Positions 23,801-36,499 of a stretch of DNA of 64,000 nt are shown piece by piece (the first letter of the stretch is position 1; each line of letters begins with the position of its first letter). The notes below the pieces were generated by a model, which saw only the letters and a list, made by a program, of their open reading frames with translations, was not told the origin of the DNA and searched no databases. Source of the DNA: Rutidosis leptorrhynchoides (Eukaryota > Streptophyta > Magnoliopsida > Asterales > Asteraceae); contig NC_092336.1 in NCBI RefSeq assembly GCF_046630445.1, positions 507,829,001-507,893,000 of the forward strand. Reading direction: 5' to 3'. The translations under genes and the position numbers were made by a program.

Positions 23801-24969
23801 ATGCCTAAGGAACAAGCTAACTGGTCTCCGTATGACAACAATGGAGGGTACTTTATCATTATTATGCCCTAATTTTACTCTTCTTTGTTTATAGACTTTC
23901 GATTATATATTAATTTAATTTTTTTTTTTTAATTCGCAGAACATGTGTTGCGATTGCTGGTGCGGATTACTGTGTGATTGCAGCTGATACTCGAATGTCT
24001 ACCGGTTACAGTATTCTCACCAGAGATTACTCTAAAATCTGTAAATTGTATGATTTATCTCGTTTTAATTTATTTATGGATGTTGTTAAATGCATGATTT
24101 TGTTTTCTGTTAGATTTAATATATTCGTCGTAGACAGGATTCGAACTTGAGACCTATTGTATGAGCCATTTTGAACTTCAATTACCCATGGATCCATGTA
24201 CTTGAAGGGTTTCTCATTTGGTTTGTCTGAAAAGCATAAAATGAGTCTTCCCAAATAAAATAATTTTGAATTTAAATAGCTGATATTAAAGGCTTTTCGA
24301 ATATTTACTTTCAGAGCGGACAAAAGTTTCATGGCTTCTTCAGGATTCCAGGCCGATGTGAAAGCGCTTCAAAAGGTTCTGTCTTCTAGACACCTGGTAA
24401 GATCCTTAAAACTTGTTATCTTTTAGTGTTAATTAAATCGATACATAGTGAAAGCTTGTTTCTGCAGCTGTGTTAATGTTAACTCCAATTGCTTGTCTGA
24501 AATCTTTTATATGGGGAAACTGTTTTAGTTGCTTATAAATCATAGTCCGAATAATGAGGTACAAAAATGTTTATGTTTTCTATGTGTGTTTTTATTACAG
24601 ATTTATCAACACCAGCACAACAAACAGATGAGTTGCCCTGCTATGGCTCAGCTCCTCTCGAATACACTATATTACAAACGATTTTTCCCATACTATGCTT
24701 TCAATGTTTTAGGTGGCCTCGATAGTGAAGGTATGCTGATATACATTTTTTTCATGCAGTAATATTCTTAAGCATTATGTTTGTGAAAGTGTTAACTAAT
24801 TTTTTCATATCAAGGAAAGGGATGTGTCTTCACATATGATGCCGTTGGATCCTATGAGAGGGTTGGATACAGTGCGCAAGGTTCTGGTGCCACTCTCATT
24901 ACTCCATTCCTTGACAACCAGCTTAAATCCCCCAGCCCTCTTTTGTTACCTGCAAAGGTCTGAATTGAA

Positions 24970-25056
<87 letters not shown>

Positions 25057-26560
25057 CCCAACACACACACACACACACACATATTTAGACATGTCAAAAA
25101 TGGTGATTTGTACATATCGGGTCGACTTTCTTGATTATTAGTTATTTATTTGAATTTTTTTTTTTAACGGCCATTTTTTGGCATCAGTAGATCATTTCTT
25201 TCAACGACCCTCATCATTTGCACGTAACACACACGTTCGGGCGGAAACCCGAACCCGATCGACGGTACCCGGGAACACATCCATTCGGGCAGTGGTTCCG
25301 GGTAGGGGTCCGTGAATGAATCCGGTAAAACCTCCATATATGGTCAATATATACCACCATTATTGGTGTTCAATTGGTTTAAAGAAAATCATGTCATCCC
25401 TAAGGATCGAACCCATGACCTCTCCTTATCCCATGACACAAAGTACATGGGGAGAACCGTTGGGCTATGCCCGCAAGTTCTTATCTATTTGAATTATGTT
25501 ACCCATTAGAATTATGTCATATCCTAAACTGACTTGCTCATATGTAAATGGCTTAAAATTACCACCTCTAATATTTATCTTTTATGTACTTTGACACCAG
25601 CAAAAACCACATCATTGTGTTTAATAACAGTAATAACTCTGCTTAAATTTTACCATTTATTTAATGTGATTAAATTTATTACTAACACTTCCATTAGCAT
25701 AATTTCCCATCTATCATTTGAAGGATTGTTGAATAGATGCATAGACGGATTTATATGTGTATCTTTTTAGTTGATTCATAACTTAAATCACCTGTTTAAC
25801 ACTTCGTTAAGCATCCTAAGAGGAATATGGACAAGGGCCACACTTATTAAAAACGTGAAAAATATGCAGATACTAAAGCTTGCTTACACTCTCTGTCTGC
25901 AAATCAGTTTTTTTTTTTTTTTTTTTTTTTTTTTGAATTACAATGACAGTAATTAAATGACGTGGAGGGAGAATCAGAAATCAGAACCACAAAACGAATC
26001 TATATTTCACTTTACAGTTTACACTGGCACATTTTGATAAACATTTCTTATTATTGGTACAGGATGCTGTTACGCCACTTTCAGAATCTGAAGCTGTTGA
26101 TTTGGTGAAGACTTGCTTTTCATCAGCAACAGAAAGAGATATATACACCGTAAGTTTTATCTCCTATTTTTTGATGTGCTTAAGTCTTAAGGATTAGACA
26201 TTGGCATAGAACATAAATCTTGATCATCGGTGCTATGCAATAAATGAAGAGAGTAATTTTGTGGTTGCTAACTTTCAAGTGGAACCCACACTGGTATCCT
26301 TATACTTGTTGTAAGTTGTAACATACAAATGAAACTCTCGGTGCTATTGCTAAATCTTCTTAAAGAGTATAAGTTATATGAAGATTTCATAAGTCAGTAT
26401 CTTTTATTTTTCTGCTCCTTTATAATGGATATCCGATGCATACATTGTAGATGCTCTAATACATCCTTAATTTTTTGTTACACAGGGAGATAGTGTAGAA
26501 ATCATAATCCTGAATGCTAATGGTGTTCGTCGTGAAAGTGAACAACTCCGCAGGGATTAG
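23801..26560 (+). CDS. PBF1: 20S proteasome subunit beta-6 (proteasome subunit beta type-1)
   Basis: Seven exons join in frame to 223 residues, the length I recall for Arabidopsis PBF1: 23801-23847, 23940-24047, 24315-24396, 24601-24730, 24815-24957, 26063-26149 and 26486-26560. All introns are GT-AG. The protein opens [16 protein letters not shown], followed by [20 protein letters not shown]. It contains the family stretches [29 protein letters not shown] and [11 protein letters not shown], and ends EQLRRD. Beta-6 is a structural, non-catalytic subunit of the inner ring of the 20S core in cytosol and nucleus. Intron 5 is enlarged by a (CT)n(AC)n tract and a SINE. Intron 2 has a tRNA-B-box-like GGATTCGAAC (about 24137), possibly an old SINE scrap. 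No stop or shift is seen, so the gene looks functional. It converges on the SEC1-like gene. Confidence 0.96.
24972..25081. repeat. (CT)n then (AC)n microsatellite in PBF1 intron 5
   Basis: About 83 bp of CT repeats (24972-25054) are followed by a C run and about 22 bp of AC repeats (25060-25081), starting 15 bp after the splice donor of exon 5. ORFs over it on either strand are artefacts. Confidence 0.97.
25157..25480 (-). mobile_element. SINE in PBF1 intron 5
   Basis: On the - strand it starts with an A-box-like sequence (complement of CCGTTGGGCTATG near 25458) and a B-box-like sequence (complement of GGATCGAACCC, 25405-25415). It ends in a poly(A) tract, seen as T's at 25157-25165. Flanks are TTATTTATTTGAATT (25142-25156) and TTATCTATTTGAATT (25481-25495), a 15-bp duplication with one mismatch. 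That set of features is diagnostic for a tRNA-type SINE. Confidence 0.85.
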
Positions 26561-27339
26561 ATACCAAATGAATTTTCTGAATATTGTGATTTGGCATCTT
26601 ATCAGTCTTTCATGAATCGAACAAACTTGATTAGATGGGGTTTTCACAATGCGTGAGCAAGTGTCAAAGGTTTGGATAAAAACTGAATGTAGTACTTTAA
26701 ATATTCGTCATCTTGGATTTATGTTCACTTGAAACTTCTGTCTGTGTACTTATTTGCATTGTGAATGCTTTTGTATTCACATTTTATAAATGAATCGAGA
26801 CTCTTTCGTTGTTTCTATTATGTATTTTGTATGCCTTCTGCTGTTCAGCATATAATGATTTCCCTAAGTCTACATCTGGAGCAGTTAGTGTTTGGATCTT
26901 GTATACTTTAGTGTTGGAAGTAGTAACAATTAGATTAGAAAAGCACAAGAAATTTATTGCAACAAAATTATAATAATTTTTGTAAATCTAAAGGGTACTT
27001 GACTGATTATATCTTTAACTATTTAGTGCAACCAAGTATCGTATTAATAAAGATTGAAATGATGATCTGAAATCCAAACCATGAGAAGTTAGTCTACTCT
27101 CCCAGACATGAGTATTCAGTAAATTTAACTTTTAGCACTGAAGGTAATGGAGAATTGAAACTAATAAAAAATGTCATAAATAAAAAAATTTACAATTGAA
27201 GTCCTGGGGCCAAAAAAATCTGTTACTCCACAACACTTTGTCAAACGGACGACACTTGACATATTGGGGTTAGTGTAACAACTTGTAACCTGACACAATC
27301 TTGAATATGCAATAAACAACATAGATTTTAATTTAAATG
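26561..27339. other. Convergent 3' intergenic region
   Basis: This holds the 3' UTRs and termination signals of PBF1 (+) and the SEC1-like gene (-). It is AT-rich, without an ORF or repeat that I recognise. Confidence 0.6.
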
Positions 27340-30300
27340 TCATCGACTGTGTCCTTTTTCGGAAAGCATCTTTACTTTCTGCAGCACAAATGGAAAAATA
27401 GAGCGAAATCATAATATAGAGCAAAAAATAATAATAATAGTAATAAAAACATAGAAGATATGAAAGATATATTACTGCGATATATTGTGTTGGATCATCG
27501 AAACTAGTTGAACCTAGTATAACCTCCCTCTTTAACTTGGCAGTAAGCTTGTGACAAACTCGTAACTGCATACAAAAAAACACCTTATAGGCAAAGAATA
27601 CAACTATGAAATATTTGTGTCATAAACAAAAACCTGAAATGTTTACCTCAGATCTAGTGGCCCCACCAATTATAAATACAAAGATACGCTGTCCCATGTT
27701 TTTGAAATCCGAAGATGTACTAGTTGATGCAGAACTGCTTCAAACACAGTTGAATAGTGAGCACACTCGATTATTTTGAAAATAAAGATGATTTTTTACT
27801 CAAAGAGAGGATCAAAAGCTTCTTTTAAAATTACACATTACAATGGAAATCTGTAAAGAATACCTCGAATGTCCATCGGCAGATGAACGGGGCTTTGCCC
27901 ATGTGGCAGTCCTCCTTGATCTTCTTGAATGTGGATGATTAGCGGCCCCGCTCCTTGCTGATGTGTCGTGCGTGCTATGAGTAGAACCACTCTGAGAACT
28001 TGAACTTGGACTGTTCATGCATTGGTACTCGTCCTTTGGCAATTCACGTTTCCCAAGTTTTTCAAGCAACTCCTACAAGTATTAGCAGATGATGATATTT
28101 CAGATGAAAATCATGTATGTTAATATTGTTATTGCATCATATGACGGTTATAATGTTACCTCTAACATGGGATAAAATCGTGTGAGTTGCCATGTTTCCT
28201 CCTCTCCTGTTCTATCTTTTCTTATTGCATGATTCCTCTAATAACAGGATAATAAAAATACAAGAAACAGTCAGAAGTTCGATACATAACTGCATGAAAA
28301 TATATATCTGAGTTGTGTTTGATATTGTCATGAAAGATTATGTGATTACCTTTTGAGTATCAAATTTTAAGGAGAAGGATCCATGGTGTTTCTTTTTGCT
28401 ATTTGATCCCTCCAGCAATTTAATATTTTGTATTACCTTCATATCCTCAGGAGGCAATTTTGCCAACTAAGAGACAATAAAGAAAAAGACCAAGACAATA
28501 TCATAAGCAAATTAATCGAATGAAGGAATTAAAAAGTTATATATATTTGATGGACAGAGTATGAAAAATAGAAACCTGCATAAGCTTTGTTGCTTTGTCA
28601 CCCTCAAACTTTTCGGGGTGAGTCATGGCATAAATCATCATTAATCTCAACTTGTATTCAGGTTTTGTGTCCTGGAACAAGTATAACGACATATTATAAG
28701 AATATAACTAATATATTTTAGCAAAATCTCCTGTGGATTCATGTCTTATATGTACTTTTCAAGTCACCTGATACGTCCTTAAACAGTTAATGACTTCCTT
28801 TGTTCCAGCATCACCAAATACAAGATCCTGCTCAACTTGACCAAGATCTCTGAGCCCTTCATCTCTGATAGCTTTGTTGATTTTTCCAGCAATCTAATTT
28901 AAACATGTAATTAAGTTATTCATCACTAAGGTGGCAATTTCAACCTTCTTGGTAAAAAATGAGTCTATTTGGGTTGTGTTTTTTCCCAACAGGTTAAATC
29001 AGAAATTTATCTACGGGAACAGGTCAAACATAGATAACACATCAGTTCTTTTATAAAAAGAAACTTTTGTATGGGTTAGTACATCCCTACCAACCCGTTT
29101 CGACTACAACCTGTTTTGACCCATAACCGATCCGCCCACTTTGCCTTGTCTTAAGTGCCTGAATACCACTGAAACTACCAAATAGAGAAAAAGACGGTAA
29201 AAATCATACAGTAATTAAGAAACATACTTCTACATGGAGTGAAAGTTTTTCCATTTGTTCATTATATTGTGGCAAAGCTTGAACCATCTTCTGTATCTCC
29301 CGTGTTGATAACTCACTACCATCTCTGCATTTACGTCAGAACCTTATGTAAAAGGTTTGTAAATTGAGGTAAATTGTAATGTCAATATATCGTACAGTGC
29401 ATATTAATGTTGAAATACAAGTCAAAAGGTGTACATATCTTTCTCAAAGCTTGCATAATGGTCCCTAAGTCACAATGGTGTCTTTCATGTATATAAATAT
29501 TTGAAAATTCGAACTTTAATGACTAATAACGGAAAAGATTATGACTACACAATATCATATCAGTATCCATTATATATCTATATGACAGCACCAACCTTTG
29601 TTGTAATTGTGCAGCTTTGTTTTTTGACATGAAATTTTGCATTCTGTCACTCAGTTTTTCGCTAGCCTGATATGAAAGCAGAAGGATATAATAAAAATCA
29701 AAACTTAACACATTTACATGTCGCCAGAAAGCAAAAAATCAATACATACTTCAGCAATGTGTAGGTGGCGCATTTCAAGCCAAACTGGATCATGATCTTC
29801 TAAAAGGAACTCTTTTTTCTGAGGCTCACTGCCAGGTTTATTAACTACCTATATAGAACACGCTTCATATTCACATATTTATTAAGTTAGTTACTTAAGT
29901 ATGCAAGGTTACCCTAAAATGTACCTCTTGCACATATTTATTCCCATCCAACTCTAACAGATCATGGCACATTGCATCATAAGTCCATTCATGAATGATG
30001 GGTGCAATCTGGACGCAGATTATCATACATATTTTAAAAAACTCAAAACATCATAATATTAAAGTCAGCAAAAACAAAGCTTACCAGATCAAGTGATCTA
30101 TCCACTATGAGCAATTCACATGTTTCAGTCTGTGGAAAGTTAGGTATAGTAGTTTTATACATTGTAATACAGTTCCAAACAGCAGAAGCAAGCTTTACAG
30201 GCACCAAGTCCCGTTGTGTTGCTGCACTAGATCCATCCATGCCCTTTGCACGGTACCATACAACAGGGAACTCCTGGCATAATGTGAATATGTTAACCCT

Positions 30301-32691
30301 TGAAAGGTGTAATTTAAATAGTTCTTTAGAATCTGAGATTTTACTCTTACCTTCATTGAAGCAAAAACGGTAGAAATGCGACCTGCAATAATGTTCAAGC
30401 TAGCGTCAACTTGGCGAGAATTTTCAGCACTTTGACTGTAGAGATCTTGTAGAGCTCTATCATGATCAGTTGTGAACGCCTGCCATAAAAATAATTAAGA
30501 AAAAGTCATGAATGACTTTAAAAAATGGGAGAAAAAAGGTACTGGCGTAAACAGCTAATGGATGAATGATAGTTACCTGACTTTCTATAGGGAAGTATTC
30601 CAGATTCATCTGCAATAAAATCAACGGTGAAATCATTTTTTACAGCTTCTATTTAATAGATCAAAGATAATGAACAAAAAGAAGATGGTGATAGTACTTC
30701 TCTCAGAGCACCAATGCGTGGTAAAACACTCATGTCACTCTTAATTTTACTAATCAAATCCTTTGAGGCTGGACAGCTAAAATAAATAAATGCTCTGCAA
30801 CAAATGGAGTAAACCAGAAAACCAATATAAGATATAAACTAACAAACAGAACAAAGAAGACTATGGAATTACAATCTTTCACGTACTTCTTATATAAAGG
30901 TTCTCTTCCTGACATGTCAGACAAGAACATGATGAGGCTGCAAACCAAACAAATAATAGAGTCAAATTTACAAGCTACATAAGAGAATAAATAGTCTGTA
31001 AACTGAGGCTAAAGATATAGATTTTATAAATGATACAAATTGTACGTAAGAAATAATACTTGACATCTAATTATAGTCGATCATGAAGAAGAGTTTACAC
31101 ATGTCTGTTACCATATGAAATTACACACATGATGATGAAGAAAAAGAATAGAAGGTGTACTTCTCTTTGATTGGCTGAATGAAGTATATGACATCCATAG
31201 AAGGCATAGGTTGCCGTCTCTTAAAAATGTCTTCCACCACTGCAGACAAAAATAAAACTTAAAAACGAACATAAACAGATATCTTCAAAAAGATTAATCA
31301 ATCATGCCATAAACTTATTAGATATGATCTGCGAGGCAGAGGGACTGCAGGACTACCGTTAAGAAAATTTCTGATACTAAAAACTACGACGACTACATGT
31401 CTATATCTGCGTGCAACTATAGAGCTGCTCACATTATGACCTCTACAGTATATCTATGTTTAAATCACATTTCAAACTTAAACATTGCAATAAAGGGAGC
31501 ACATAAAGATCAGAAATCGATTTACAGAAGAGGAATAGTCAACTGTCAACGTCATCAGACAATTAAAGTATGTAACGCAACACAGGATTATAATAATTGA
31601 TAAGCTTACATGAAACTCCTTGATCAGTGATATCTGTCATTTTGCATGAAGCAGACATAACTTTCACGGTGACTTTATCCATAATAAGTACCTGCAAAAA
31701 AAAAAAAAAAAGTCCAGAAAAGTCTTAAACAAGAAGCAAAATAACAATATCAACATTATATCTCAGCAGCACTTTTATGTTAGATACTGACTGAATAATT
31801 GGATTGATCAAGAAACAAGTCAATATCAATATATGTGTTACTTCGAAGTCGTAATTGATCTATGTACATACCTTCCAACTTGATCTTGCGTCCCCTGATG
31901 AAGATGATTTGAGCATCTCATATAACAACCCTGCGAGATAGTAACCGGTTTTTTCAGCATTAAGGAACAAAAGTAAATTGAAGACAGATACACAGTATCC
32001 ATTTTAAGGTCTTAGATACAGAAACTTGATTATATTATTACATAAAGAGTTTCTTACTATATATGTATCTAGCATAGAAAAATAGGCAAAAGTTGGCTTA
32101 GATATCCATGTACGATGACAAAAAGCAACATGCTCTTTTGACATCAATTAACCATCAAAAAATACTACAAAACGCCAACGAAGCAACCGTAAACATTCCT
32201 TTCACAAAACAAGGTACATTATTAAAATAAGGCCAAAAAAACCTCTTACGACCTAAAAACTGTAATATTAATATTGTTCTATAGGTAAAAAATTCAATTA
32301 ACTCTACCTATATTCTATAGCAATAGCAGTTTCTAAATTCTGTTACTAGGAGGGAGTATAAATTAACTATATCTATTATTCTATTAACAAACATAAATTT
32401 AAACGACTGAAAAAATATTCGAAAATATGTAGCTAACCTAAGCAAATCAAAGCACGTTATAACAAATGCATCATTAACAGAACAAGCAGATAATATAATT
32501 GAGATCAATAACCTAACCTCACGCAATAAATACAGAGATAACTAATTAACATTCCAACTATGCTACATTTATATTTTAAATAATGAATTCGATTCCTTGA
32601 GACCGGATAACTTACGATCACGGCTGATTTGACGGAAAGTTTTATAATCTCCGTTGCCGTGAGATGATGAATCGGAATCTGTGCATGACAT
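27340..32691 (-). CDS. SEC1: SEC1/KEULE-family SM protein (Sec1/Munc18-like)
   Basis: I assemble 21 exons, all GT-AG and in frame, giving about 663 residues, typical for plant SEC1 proteins. From the start: 32616-32691, 31872-31930, 31610-31691, 31161-31239, 30887-30937, 30698-30794, 30577-30609, 30351-30479, 30085-30273, 29925-30008, 29750-29848, 29596-29666, 29228-29324, 28768-28893, 28576-28671, 28350-28466, 28160-28237, 27864-28072, 27647-27737, 27476-27565 and 27340-27378. Diagnostic stretches are [58 protein letters not shown] and [19 protein letters not shown] proteins bind syntaxins and drive SNARE-mediated fusion in exocytosis and cytokinesis. By eye it looks closer to SEC1A/SEC1B than to KEULE proper, but the paralogue is not settled. 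The C-terminus is short ([12 protein letters not shown]). A Ser-rich insert lies in exon 18. Confidence 0.95.
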
Positions 32692-33015
32692 CGTTTGAAA
32701 TGTATGTGTAAGATTTAATATAAATATAAAAATTTGTAATAAATTTTGGAAATGAATAAAATCGTTGATCGTCAACAACAAAAAGAAATTTGAATTTTAG
32801 ATAGAGGAGGAAGGGGAAGGGGATGCAGGAGACAGATTGTCAATATTTTAGGGGGTGATAGTTTTTAAGCGCTCCTTCTTTGTTTCCCACGAAAAATATG
32901 AAATTACAAAAGTAGTCCCTTAACTATTCTTCATTTTTTGAAATCTTTTTCATTAAAAAAGATTTCATTTGACTATAAAAATGGTCACTTTAAAGTATTA
33001 TACGACTTGTCACCA
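32692..33015 (-). promoter_or_regulatory. 5' flank of the SEC1-like gene
   Basis: This AT-rich region upstream of the SEC1-like ATG presumably holds its promoter and 5' UTR. Pyrimidine-rich tracts lie near 32800-32830 on the - strand. No distinct element can be named. A SINE begins at 33016. Confidence 0.45.
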
Positions 33016-33316
33016 CCACAACAACAACAACAAAACCCAATACCACATGAGTGGTGTATGGGGAGGTGAGATGTAGACAATCCTTCCCCTATCCGCGAAT
33101 AAAGACAAGTCATTTATTCACCCAGAGTGAAACACTCTCAAAAGTAGAGAAAGTCATCCCTCTCTCTATTCGACGGATAAAGAGATTGCTTCCGAGAGGA
33201 CCTCCGGCCTTTAAGTAGGAAAATGTTTAAAAAAAAATAAAAATAATAAAATAAAAATAATTAGACGCCATGAAAATGGTAGAATCAAATTTCCATGGTA
33301 GAATCAAAAATAATTA
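33016..33316 (+). mobile_element. SINE-like element with 12-bp target duplication
   Basis: Flanks GACTTGTCACCA (33004-33015 and 33317-33328) are identical. Inside, ACCACATGAGTGGTGTATGG and AGATGTAGACAATCCTTCC resemble a dispersed plant SINE body, and the 3' part is an A-rich tract (33227-33262). About 55 bp of extra sequence lie between the A-rich tract and the right duplication, including a repeated ATGGTAGAATCAAA, so the 3' end may be rearranged. Confidence 0.65.
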
Positions 33317-34001
33317 GACTTGTCACCATGTACAGGAAATTAATATTAGAAATTAATCAATTAATTAGTTGAGATATATTCTCTTGTTTGCATCATGCCA
33401 TCGTTAATAACCAATAAATGATAGATAGTTGGTTGAAAAAAATTATAGACAACTAGTTATGATCAGGACTAATTCTTGCTCCTTCTAGGCTCGTTTGGTT
33501 TCGAGAGCTTGCCCCTCCGTCCCTTACTCATCTTTTGCGTCATACTGAAATTTTTTTTTCCGTATGCCGGGAAAAATGCCTCACCTTTCTTGAAAGTATT
33601 TTTTTCTTTGGAACATGGTCAACCAGAAATCTTTATGTTTGCGATTCTTTATCCACCAATGCAGAAAATGCTCAAGTTTCCCATTCTCATATGAGGCCGA
33701 AATGTTATGTCAAGGTTTTTGATGCTAATTCCATGTAAATTAAGTTATTAAGTTATTCATCAATTATTTATAAAGTACGATGAAACATGTATATATCAAT
33801 GATACTATTTTATTCTTTTATTAAATCACACGAGTACTAAAGAAGATCTCAATCAGCTACTATTCGGATTAAATTGGTCAGCTCTTAAGTGCTCCATTTC
33901 AACATTCACAGGAAAGAAGAACTATATTAAGTAAAGTTTGTCACTTAGAAATTAGTATACATCTACTTCCACTTATCTCTAGTAATAAAAAAACAAACAA
34001 A

Positions 34002-34006
<5 letters not shown>
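33317..34006. other. Intergenic, nothing firm
   Basis: This is AT-rich. A frame at 33535-33738 ends in VKVFDANSM and could be a scrap of a gene or element, but I recognise no family and it starts without context. Confidence 0.5.

Positions 34007-34090
<84 letters not shown>
34007..34090. repeat. (AT)n microsatellite, left of the MITE
   Basis: Pure AT repeat of 84 bp. Together with 34768-34838 it flanks the fold-back element. Confidence 0.98.
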
Positions 34091-34093
<3 letters not shown>

Positions 34094-34764
34094 GTAGGAT
34101 CAATGGGTAAGTAACCAATCAGGGGGAAGCAATTTTTTTGTTTTTGTTTTTGTTTTTTATGGAATTTTTTTCCGGCATCAAGATCACACGAAAATATGAA
34201 CATTTAGAAGAGACACTTCGTGATGAATGTTATTCTTTAGGCGGGAAAACGATCGACAAAAATAACATTCAAGATAATATTGTTCGTGAAGAATATGAAC
34301 GTTTTTTTTCATGTTTTGTGAAGTAAAATTTAGCCCGATTTAGAGTTTAGGGTTTAGGGTTTAGGGTTTAGGGTTTGGTGTTTTGGGTTTATTCCATAAA
34401 CCCAAAACACCAAACCCTAAACTCTAAACCGTTCGTGTTAAAAACTCAATCTAAATCCTAAATTTAAACCCTAAATCTAAACTCTAAACCCTAAATTTCT
34501 AAACCCTAATATCTAAACCCTATAAACCCTAATATCTAAACCCAATAGCTAAAACCTCAACATACGCTCGAAAAACACGATAATTGTTATATATTACTTC
34601 TTCGAGCGTTTTCCCGCCAAAATAAAAATATTTATCACAAAGTGTTTCTACTAAATGCTCATATTTTCATCTCATCTATAATGTTCGTGAACAAAGTTTT
34701 TTCAAAAAACGAAAAAAAAAAAAATTTGCTTCCCCCCGATTGGTTACTTCCCTCTTGATCCTAC

Positions 34765-34767
<3 letters not shown>
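34091..34767. mobile_element. Fold-back MITE inserted in an (AT)n tract
   Basis: The two ends are imperfect inverted repeats: GGGGTAGGATCAATGGG on the left and GTGGTAGGATCAAGAGG on the right, read inward. Complementarity continues almost to the centre (for example AAAATATGAACATTTAGAAG against AAAATATGAGCATTTAGTAG). The whole 677-bp unit can therefore fold on itself. The middle holds TTTAGGG-type repeats (34345-34376) and their complement. It has no transposase. AT repeats on both sides suggest AT-tract targeting, like the Micron class known in rice. Confidence 0.8.
34345..34376 (+). repeat. Interstitial telomere-type TTTAGGG repeats inside the MITE
   Basis: About four to five tandem TTTAGGG units are followed by a palindrome GGTGTTTTGGGTTTA/TAAACCCAAAACACC. 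CCCTAAA-type units continue on the other side to about 34540. They form the arms of the fold-back structure rather than a chromosome end. Confidence 0.85.

Positions 34768-34838
<71 letters not shown>
34768..34838. repeat. (AT)n microsatellite, right of the MITE
   Basis: AT repeat of 71 bp, the other half of the insertion target of the fold-back element. Confidence 0.98.
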
Positions 34839-34840
<2 letters not shown>

Positions 34841-35371
34841 TTTTTATTTAGGACAATAAATAAACACAAAAAGTTCAACAAATTTTGTCGATAATTAACT
34901 TATTCTCTAAAAATATCAAAGAATAAATAGATGATGACACATGTTTTAATACAAAACGAGGACAGGATTTGATAAATTTTCTATAATTACTCCGTACAAA
35001 ATTTGGCCTTAAGATTTTCACTACACTACCATACAATACATTAGTAACATAGAAAATTTTATGGTTTGCATTTTTAATTTCTCAAATCTGAATTTAAACT
35101 GTTAACTGAAATATTTGCTTAAAAGTTCCAAACAATCTCGTTGAATACCAACATCGATCCAAAGCTAGTAAAACTATCCAATAGATTTTTGAAATTTACT
35201 AGGCATCATCTGTAAAGGGCTTATTGAGACAAAAAAACTTAACTGAAGGGACAAAAATATAAATATATTTTCCCAAAATTGATGATGCATGTCGACTATA
35301 TAACGGTTTTTGTAGTTGCCTCCGACTATGAACTATTTGTTCGTGCATCGCTATGGTTATTTTTTTTATTA
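34839..35371. other. Intergenic, nothing recognised
   Basis: AT-rich sequence without ORFs. The last nine bases, TTTTTATTA (35363-35371), are the left target duplication of the Mutator-like element. Confidence 0.5.
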
Positions 35372-35615
35372 GAAAAAATTACGCCTTTAGTACCTATGGT
35401 TTGTTTATATTTGCATAATAACACCTAACTATATTTTTTGCGTAGTTGATACCTCAGTTTTGCTTAACTATCATGGTTGGCACCTCAACCTAACTGCCGT
35501 CAAAGTTTAATGGTTAACCCCTCACATTATACGGTCATAGAAGCAAAAGGACTACTATGGTAATACGGTAAAAGTTTAGAGATTATTCTTACAAAAACTG
35601 AATGTGGTTAGAATC
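35372..35615 (+). repeat. Left terminal inverted repeat of the MULE
   Basis: It starts GAAAAAATTACGCCTTTAG and ends near AAACTGAATGTGGTTAGAA. It is complementary to 43299-43541 with scattered mismatches. Confidence 0.85.
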
Positions 35616-36499
35616 TTTTTTTATAAAGTTGAAAATTGTGTACCAAGAGATTGGTACTTGGTGAACAAAAACATGATTGACATCTTCCAAACTGCAGCAG
35701 TTAGTAATAAAACATTAGGGCTACCTTCCAATACTGTATCTGCTACCCAAAATTGAAATAAAACACCAAAAAAAATTATTCAACGTGTTACATAAGTATA
35801 CATTGTATATTTGGACCAGTAAACTTATTTTAATACTTATTTAATGTCACCCGACCTCAAAATTGTGAATGTAACTTTCTATGTAACGTTATAGCAAAAT
35901 CAAGTGATAAGTAATTTGAGAACATTTGTCACCATAAAGGTTAACACTAAATTATAATTATAATTATCTTTAAAAAATTAATATTAAGGCATTAATACCT
36001 TCAAATCATGAAACATGGACTTAAATTAAGTTTCAAAGAGACATAACGTATGATTGGTCTGGTACTCAGAAGAGCTACAAATATTCAAATCAACATGCAG
36101 ATCCAACAAACATAATCTATATAATAAGCGTAACATAAATGAAACTATGAAGCTCACACACACACATACATATCTACATCTACATATAAGAATACTTATA
36201 CAAACACAAATGTATGTATCTATTTATGTGCACAATACGATTTCAAAACAGATGTGGAACAATAAGCTCAAATGTATCTTTTGGTATACAATGAGAAAGT
36301 CACAAAAGTATAAGAGTTACATGCTGATGCGGGGGGTCTGCAGATACTGTAAGATCGCATAGCCCAAACACAATGTCCTGCAATATAAGCCGAAGAGTTC
36401 ATCCTTTTCTAAAACCAATTGGTATTAGAGGGACTTCCCCTTAGACTTATATACATACATTTGTTTTTGTCTCCCTCCTATGTGGGATAGGTTTGCACC

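Noticed and set aside
24824-25141. Ser/Leu and Arg/Glu repeat proteins over the microsatellite
   Set aside because: Translation of (CT)n and (GA)n in PBF1 exon 5 and intron 5.
33476-33738. Possible protein-coding gene
   Set aside because: Short overlapping frames without homology, splice context or start evidence.
33979-34203. Tyr-Ile repeat ORF
   Set aside because: Translation of the (AT)n tract.
34345-34540. Chromosome end or telomere
   Set aside because: Only a few TTTAGGG units in both orientations within a fold-back element, with unique and gene sequence on both sides.
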